A stretch of DNA of 64,000 nucleotides from Myceligenerans crystallogenes (lineage in GTDB: Bacteria; Actinomycetota; Actinomycetes; Actinomycetales; Cellulomonadaceae): the NCBI RefSeq assembly GCF_039529775.1, contig NZ_BAAANL010000012.1:13131-77130 (forward strand), given 5' to 3'. Position numbers and translations under genes: made by a program. Shown in pieces: positions 59,494 to 64,000 of the stretch; position 1 is the first letter of the stretch; each line of letters starts with the position of its first letter. A model generated the notes under the pieces. That model was not told where the DNA came from, did not search any database, and was given only the letters and a program-made list of their open reading frames with translations.

Positions 59494-60213
59494 TCACCGC
59501 GTGACGACCTGGACCTTGCGCGACTCCAGGACCTGGTCCACGAGGCCGTAGTTCTTCGCCTCGGTGGCGGTCAGGATCTTGTCGCGCTCGATGTCGTTGC
59601 GCACCTCGTCGAGCGACTTGCCGGAGTGCGTCGACAGGGCCTGCTCCAGCCACTCGCGCATCCGGATGAGCTCGTTCGCGTGGATCTCGATGTCGGACGC
59701 CTGCGCGTAGCCGCCGCCCTCCATCGCGGGCTGGTGGATCAGCACGCGCGCGTTCGGCAGCGCCAGGCGCTTGCCCGGCTGGCCCGCGGCGAGCAGCACC
59801 GCCGCGGCCGACGCCGCCTGCCCGAGGCAGACGGTCTGGATCTGCGGCTTGACGTACTGCATCGTGTCGTACAGCGCCGTCATCGCCGTGAACGAACCAC
59901 CCGGCGAGTTGATGTACAGGATGATGTCGCGGTCCGGGTCCTGGGACTCCAGGACCAGCAGCTGCGCCATCACGTCGTCCGCCGAGGCGTCGTCGACCTG
60001 GACGCCCAGGAAGATGATGCGGTCCTCGAACAGCTTGGTGTACGGGTCCTGGCGCTTGAACCCGTAGGCGGTGCGCTCCTCGAACTGCGGCAGCACGTAG
60101 CGGCTCGACGGCGCTCCCGTGTACGGCACGCCGAAACCTGCGGATGCCGTGGGGCGGGCGTACGAACCGGCCAGGCGTTCGGCGGCCGCCATGAACTGGG
60201 CTTCAGGGCTCAC
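59494..60213 (-). CDS. clpP2: ATP-dependent Clp protease proteolytic subunit, second paralogue
   Basis: 239 residues from the GTG at 60213 with GGAG 9 nt upstream; an ATG at 60192 is an alternative. Ser135 (GQAASAAAV), His160 (VLIHQP) and an Asp later in the chain form the triad. The N-terminal extension to about residue 50 is typical of ClpP2, which is processed and assembles with ClpP1 into a mixed tetradecamer in actinobacteria. It lies 35 bp downstream of clpP1, so the two are an operon. Confidence 0.96.
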   Translation of the reverse strand: MSPEAQFMAAAERLAGSYARPTASAGFGVPYTGAPSSRYVLPQFEERTAYGFKRQDPYTKLFEDRIIFLGVQVDDASADDVMAQLLVLESQDPDRDIILYINSPGGSFTAMTALYDTMQYVKPQIQTVCLGQAASAAAVLLAAGQPGKRLALPNARVLIHQPAMEGGGYAQASDIEIHANELIRMREWLEQALSTHSGKSLDEVRNDIERDKILTATEAKNYGLVDQVLESRKVQVVTR

Positions 60214-60248
60214 TGTGGGTCTCCTCGATCCTCGAAGTATGGGGCGCG

Positions 60249-60884
60249 TCAGGACGCGCTGTTCATGCCGCCGCCGCCGGCCAGGCTCGCGGACTCCACG
60301 ACGTGGTCGATGAAGCCGTACTCGAGGGCCTCGGGCGCCGTGAACCACTTGTCGCGGTCGCTGTCCTTGCTGACCTGCTCGAGCGTGTGACCGGTCTGCT
60401 CGGCGGTGAGCTCGGCGAGCACCCGCTTCATGTGCATGATCAGCTCCGCGTTGATCCGCACGTCGGTGGCCGTGCCACCGATGCCGCCCGACGGCTGGTG
60501 CATCATCACGCGGGCGTGCGGCGTCGCGTAGCGCTTGCCCTTGGCGCCCGAGCTGAGCAGGAACTGGCCCATCGAGGCCGCCATGCCCATCGCCACGGTC
60601 GCCACGTCGGGCTGCACGAACTGCATCGTGTCGTAGATCGCCATACCGGCGGTGATCGAGCCGCCCGGCGAGTTGATGTACAGCCAGATGTCCTTTTCCG
60701 GGTCCTCGGCGGCCAGGAGCATCATCTGCGCGCAGATCGCGTTGGCGTTGTCGTCACGCACCTCCGAGCCGAGCCAGATGATGCGCTCCTTGAGGAGCCG
60801 GTTGTAGATCGAGTCGTTCAGGCCGAAGCCCGCGCCCTCCGCTCGTGCCACCGGCCCGGCGTCCGTCCGCAGCAGATCGTTCAC
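60249..60884 (-). CDS. clpP1: ATP-dependent Clp protease proteolytic subunit, first paralogue
   Basis: 211 residues from the GTG at 60884 with AAGGAG upstream. The catalytic Ser104 (MGMAASMGQF) and His129 (VMMHQP) are clear. It partners ClpP2. The C-terminus ends in a Gly-rich tail (LAGGGGMNSAS). Its leader carries two tandem GAATGTTCC copies. Upstream is tig, whose terminator separates the two genes. Confidence 0.96.
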   Translation of the reverse strand: MNDLLRTDAGPVARAEGAGFGLNDSIYNRLLKERIIWLGSEVRDDNANAICAQMMLLAAEDPEKDIWLYINSPGGSITAGMAIYDTMQFVQPDVATVAMGMAASMGQFLLSSGAKGKRYATPHARVMMHQPSGGIGGTATDVRINAELIMHMKRVLAELTAEQTGHTLEQVSKDSDRDKWFTAPEALEYGFIDHVVESASLAGGGGMNSAS

Positions 60885-60896
60885 GTCCCACTCCTT

Positions 60897-60914
60897 GAAT
60901 GTTCCGAATGTTCC
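60897..60914. repeat. Two tandem 9-bp copies in the clpP1 leader
   Basis: GAATGTTCC twice in a row, just upstream of the clpP1 ribosome site. This is a possible regulator site or RNA feature in the 5' untranslated region; no regulator is identified. Confidence 0.5.
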
Positions 60915-61055
60915 GGCATCCTGCTCAAGCTTGTCGATCGACCCTAACGCGCCGGACCACGCCCCAACTCCCCTGCCGAGCCCCTTTTCGCCGACAGCGC
61001 ACGGGCGCTGCCGTGGGCGTAATCCCCGGGGTTTCCCCAGGGCTCCCGCGAGGAA

Positions 61056-61105
61056 ACGACGGCGCCCGGGGCACCCTCCTGCGAGAGGCTCCCGGGCGCC
61101 GTCGT
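61056..61105 (-). terminator. Terminator of tig
   Basis: ACGACGGCGCCCGGG (61056-61070) pairs over 15 bp with 61091-61105, loop about 20 nt, 23 bp beyond the tig stop. Confidence 0.78.
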
Positions 61106-61128
61106 GCGTCCTGCGACCGGCCGTGGGG

Positions 61129-62514
61129 TCAGGCCTTGGCGGGCTGCTCCGTCGTGTCCTGCGGGGCGTCGGCCTCGGCGTCCGCCGCGGCCTGCGCCTC
61201 GGCCATCGCCTGCTCCAGCGCGGACTGCTGCTCGTCGAGCTCGTCCGAGCCGATGAACTGCGACAGGTCGACGACGTTGCCCGCCGAGTCCTTGACCTCG
61301 ATCTTGCGCAGCGCCACGGCCAGCGCCTTGGACCGCGCGACCTCGCCGACCATCGCGGGGATCTGGCCGCCCTGCTCGAGGGTCTTGATGAACTCCTGCG
61401 GCTCCATGCCGTACTGGCGCGACATGCTCACCAGGTACTCGACGAGCTCGCCCTGGCCGACCTTGACCTCGAGCTTCTCGGCCAGCGTGTCCAGCAGGAT
61501 CTGGTTCTTGATCGCCTTGGTCGCGTCCACGGTGACCTCGGCGCGGTGCTCGTCGTCCTCGAGGCGGCTCTCGTTCTCCAGGTGACGGTGCACCTCGGCC
61601 TCGACGACACCGGTCGGCACCGGGACCTCGACGGCCTCGAGCAGCTTCTCCAGCAGCGCGTCGCGGGCGGCCACGGCCTGGTCCGACGTCTTGCCCTCGG
61701 CGGCCTGGCCGCGCAGGTCCTCCTTGAGCTCGTCCAGCGTGTCGAACTCGGAGGCGAGCTGCGCGAAGTCGTCGTCGGCCTCGGGCAGGTCACGCTGCTT
61801 GACGCTGCTCGCGGTGACGGTGACGTCCGCCTCCTGGCCCTCGTGCTCGCCGCCGGCGAGCGGCGCCTTGAACGTCGTGGTCTCCTCCGCCGACAGGCCC
61901 GTCAGGGCCTCGTCCAGGCCCTCGAGCATGTTGCCCGAGCCGATCTGGTACGACACGCCCGAGACCGAGTCGACCTCCTCGTCGCCGATCTTGGCGGACA
62001 GGTCCAGGACGACGTAGTCGCCCTCGGCGGCCGGGCGGTCCACGCCGACCAGCGTGCCGAAGCGCTCGCGCAGCGCGTCGAGACGCTCGGTGACGTCCTC
62101 GTCGCTCACCTCGGACGGGTCGACCACGAGGTCGATCGTGTCGAGCTCCGGCAGGTCGAGCTCGGGGCGCACCTCGACGTCGGCGGTGAACTTCAGCTGG
62201 CCCTCGCCGGCCTTGGCCGGGACCTCGGTGACGTCGACCGACGGCTGCGCCAGCGGGCGCAGCTCGTTCTCGGCGACCGCCTGCCGGTAGAAGTCGTTCA
62301 GCCCGTCGTTCACGGCGTGCTCGACGACGGCGCCCCAGCCGACGCGCTGGTCGATGATCCGCGGCGGGACCTTGCCCTTGCGGAAGCCGGGGATGTTCAC
62401 CTGCTCCGCGATGTGCTGGTAGGCGTGGTCGATGCTCGGCCTGAGCTCGTCGTAGTCCACCTCGACAGTCAGCTTGACCTTGGTGGGCTCCAGGGTCTCG
62501 ACGGCGCTCTTCAC
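61129..62514 (-). CDS. tig: Trigger factor
   Basis: 461 residues from the GTG at 62514, with GGAG upstream. The ribosome-binding signature IPGFRKGKVPPRIID is at about 43-57. The FKBP-type PPIase domain (about 155-235) contains GDYVVLDLSAKIGDEEVDS and YQIGSGNMLEGLDEAL. The C-terminal helical arms follow, ending in a long acidic, Ala/Glu-rich tail. Trigger factor cradles nascent chains. It leads the tig-clpP1-clpP2-clpX block, the conserved actinobacterial order. Confidence 0.97.
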   Translation of the reverse strand: MKSAVETLEPTKVKLTVEVDYDELRPSIDHAYQHIAEQVNIPGFRKGKVPPRIIDQRVGWGAVVEHAVNDGLNDFYRQAVAENELRPLAQPSVDVTEVPAKAGEGQLKFTADVEVRPELDLPELDTIDLVVDPSEVSDEDVTERLDALRERFGTLVGVDRPAAEGDYVVLDLSAKIGDEEVDSVSGVSYQIGSGNMLEGLDEALTGLSAEETTTFKAPLAGGEHEGQEADVTVTASSVKQRDLPEADDDFAQLASEFDTLDELKEDLRGQAAEGKTSDQAVAARDALLEKLLEAVEVPVPTGVVEAEVHRHLENESRLEDDEHRAEVTVDATKAIKNQILLDTLAEKLEVKVGQGELVEYLVSMSRQYGMEPQEFIKTLEQGGQIPAMVGEVARSKALAVALRKIEVKDSAGNVVDLSQFIGSDELDEQQSALEQAMAEAQAAADAEADAPQDTTEQPAKA

Positions 62515-62804
62515 TTCGTTGGTCTCCAGATGATCGGGGGTGCGCTCACCCGGGAGCCGGAGGCGGTCGCGGTACGACGGCGGAAGCCACCTGGCGGGCG
62601 CGAGATGCAGAATCGTGCGAGAGATGCACGGCAATCCCAGCCATCCTACGCCCGAACCCGGATCCTGCCGAACGCAACGGGCAGCGGCCGGGCGGCGCGG
62701 CGGACACCGCCCGGCGGTCACGACGGGACGACGCCGGGAACGACCACGAGCGGGCGCCCCGCGCCGGGTTTGCACGTCCCGCCCGCACCGCGCACGATGC
62801 GCTC
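62515..62804. other. Divergent promoter region between tig and the Lrp-type gene
   Basis: About 290 bp with no supported gene or RNA gene. It must hold promoters for both divergent genes. I see no clear operator or stem-loop. Confidence 0.5.
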
Positions 62805-63242
62805 ATGGACGAGCTCAACCGGCAGATCGTCGAGCACCTCCTGAAGGACGGTCGCGCGACGTACCAGGAGGTCGGCAACGCCGTGGGCCTGTCCGCCCCG
62901 GCGGTCAAGCGCCGCGTCGACCTCATGCTGGCGCGGGGCGAGATCACGGGCTTCACCGTGCACGTCAAGCCGGCCGCGATGGGCTGGACCCTGGAGGGCT
63001 ACGTCGAGATCTTCTGCGACGGCATCGTCTCGCCCGCGGTGCTGCGGCGGGAGCTGTCGCCCATCCCGGAGGTGGTCCGGGTCGCGACGGTGACGGGCGA
63101 CGCCGACGCGATCGTCCACGTCGTGGCGCCGGACATGGCGAGCATCGAGCGCACGGTGGAGCGGATCCGCAACGCGTCCCACATCGTCAAGACCCGCACG
63201 TCGCTGGTCATGTCGCGCGTGGTGGACCGCCCGGAGGCGTGA
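62805..63242 (+). CDS. Lrp/AsnC-family regulator
   Basis: 145 residues. DNA-binding helix-turn-helix RQIVEHLLKDGRATYQEVGNAVGLSAPAVKRRVDLMLARGEITGF (residues 6-50), then the RAM ligand domain (AVLRRELSPIPEVVRVATVTGDADAIVHVVA). This is the usual one-HTH, one-RAM layout, likely forming octamers and sensing an amino acid. Divergent from tig; its targets are not evident. Downstream (convergent) is the surface protein at 63284. Confidence 0.92.
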   Translation: MDELNRQIVEHLLKDGRATYQEVGNAVGLSAPAVKRRVDLMLARGEITGFTVHVKPAAMGWTLEGYVEIFCDGIVSPAVLRRELSPIPEVVRVATVTGDADAIVHVVAPDMASIERTVERIRNASHIVKTRTSLVMSRVVDRPEA

Positions 63243-63283
63243 CGGCCCCGGCGGCGCCCGGGCCGGCCCTCACCAGCCGGGCC

Positions 63284-64000
63284 TCACCCGCCGGCCACCT
63301 CCAGCCCGCCCGGCTCCGGGATCCTGGCCTCGGCGACCCATTCGCCGCTCGCGTACCCGTCGCGCCGGGCCGTGACCGTGCACCGGATGGCGTGCCCCTC
63401 GTGCTCGGACCGCACCCAGACCCGGTCCTGCGTCTGCACCTCCGCCTCGCCGACGACCTCGCCGGTGTCCAGGTCGCGCCAGCGCCACTCGTAGGTGACC
63501 TCCGGATCCTGGTCGACCCGGCACGACGCGTCGCCCCACCGGCTCGACCGCTCCGCCTCCCAGAGCGTGATCTCGCACCTCGGCGTGCGGACCCGCGGCC
63601 GCGGCACGGGCGCCGTGAAGCCGGTCAGCTCGGACCGCCTCTCGTAGCCGTCCCGCGTGGCGGTGACGCGGGCCTGGATGACGCTGCCGACGTCGGCGAG
63701 CGCGACGACGTACGTGCACGACCCGAGGTTCTGCCGCTCGATGCCCCCGACGCTCCACGTGCAGGTCACCGCCTGCGGGCTCGGGCTGAAGCCCACGGCC
63801 TGGGCGGTGATCTCCTCGCCGACCTCGACGCTCTCCGGCAGCCGCGCCGAACCGGCGGCGAAGCTGCGCGGCCCGGCCTCCTGACGCCGGCCGGGCTCCG
63901 CGACCGCGTCCGGCGCCGGCGACCAGCCCGGCGACGTCGCCCAGGCCGGCGGCCCGCCGGAGGGGGCGGACGACGGCGTCGTCGTCGGCGACGGCGGCGC
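63284..64000 (-). CDS. Surface or secreted protein with Ig-like repeats (N-terminus outside window)
   Basis: The C-terminal 238 residues are visible; the frame is open to the window edge. The visible start is a Pro/Thr/Ser-rich linker (APPSPTTTPSSAPSG). Two beta-sandwich repeats follow, each with a Cys pair, containing GSVIQARVTATRDGY and GHAIRCTVTARRDGY, plus YEWRWRDLDTGEVV. These resemble immunoglobulin-like repeats of actinobacterial exported proteins and adhesins. The linker suggests a preceding catalytic or kinase domain, which cannot be seen. Role unknown. Confidence 0.75.
   Translation of the reverse strand, partial: APPSPTTTPSSAPSGGPPAWATSPGWSPAPDAVAEPGRRQEAGPRSFAAGSARLPESVEVGEEITAQAVGFSPSPQAVTCTWSVGGIERQNLGSCTYVVALADVGSVIQARVTATRDGYERRSELTGFTAPVPRPRVRTPRCEITLWEAERSSRWGDASCRVDQDPEVTYEWRWRDLDTGEVVGEAEVQTQDRVWVRSEHEGHAIRCTVTARRDGYASGEWVAEARIPEPGGLEVAGG

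Noticed and set aside
60995..61010. ClgR-type operator upstream of clpP1
   Set aside because: CAGCGC-acgg-GCGCTG is a palindrome, but CGC and GCG are 4 nt apart, not the 5 nt of the ClgR motif.
1..64000. CRISPR arrays
   Set aside because: No set of regularly spaced identical repeats with unique spacers; the tandem repeats at 1405, 7757 and 12354 have no spacers.

Overview
The window is high-GC DNA from an actinobacterium, most likely a plant-polymer degrader of the Cellulomonas / Cellulosimicrobium / Isoptericola / Promicromonospora group. This is inferred from: a secreted GH62 arabinofuranosidase and a GH12-CBM2 cellulase; the order tig-clpP1-clpP2-clpX; an ileS with a translational T-box of the ultrashort stem I type; a bacterial Pnkp-Hen1 RNA-repair operon; an F420-0 ligase with a deazaflavin-type reductase; and frequent GTG starts and ATGA/GTGA gene overlaps. 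The species cannot be named from sequence alone.

Layout. 1-6200: a polymorphic toxin operon (N-terminal helical secretion-type region, RelA/SpoT-like, papain-like and TNT domains, then two overlapping small genes that are probably immunity genes) beside a Gp49-type RelE/HigB toxin-antitoxin pair. 6300-11750: GH62 enzyme with a LacI-type operator, then ileS and its T-box leader. 11800-19100: sigma factor / membrane regulator pair, a DUF559-like nuclease protein and pnkp-hen1. 19100-28500: a truncated PLP-enzyme remnant with a BenE transporter, a sulfite-oxidase-like membrane protein, a TetR-ABC operon, a glycosyltransferase with a MerR regulator, and a SulP transporter. 28500-36550: SDR, a membrane repeat protein, a kynurenine operon (kynA, amidohydrolase, kynU), small enzymes, two lipoproteins and a HhH-GPD glycosylase. 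36880-39720: an AT-richer two-gene island (IF2N-ATPase plus HEPN protein). 39850-45800: GH12 cellulase, acyltransferase and small membrane or unknown proteins. 45900-51600: jetA-jetB-jetC condensin genes with no jetD. 51600-63250: cofE, valS, DUF1877, an Rv2629-like protein, chorismate mutase, clpX-clpP2-clpP1-tig and an Lrp regulator. 63284 to the edge: the C-terminal part of a secreted or surface protein with Ig-like repeats.

The most unusual material is defence- or conflict-related: the IF2N-ATPase/HEPN pair with a foreign base composition, a toxin carrying three different warhead-like domains, and a Wadjet/Mks-like JetABC set lacking its nuclease. A second surprise is a family of five intergenic palindromes, each exactly 46 nt between its AGGC and GCCT ends, all lying downstream of genes. 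All functional statements are from reading the sequence; no database search was run.
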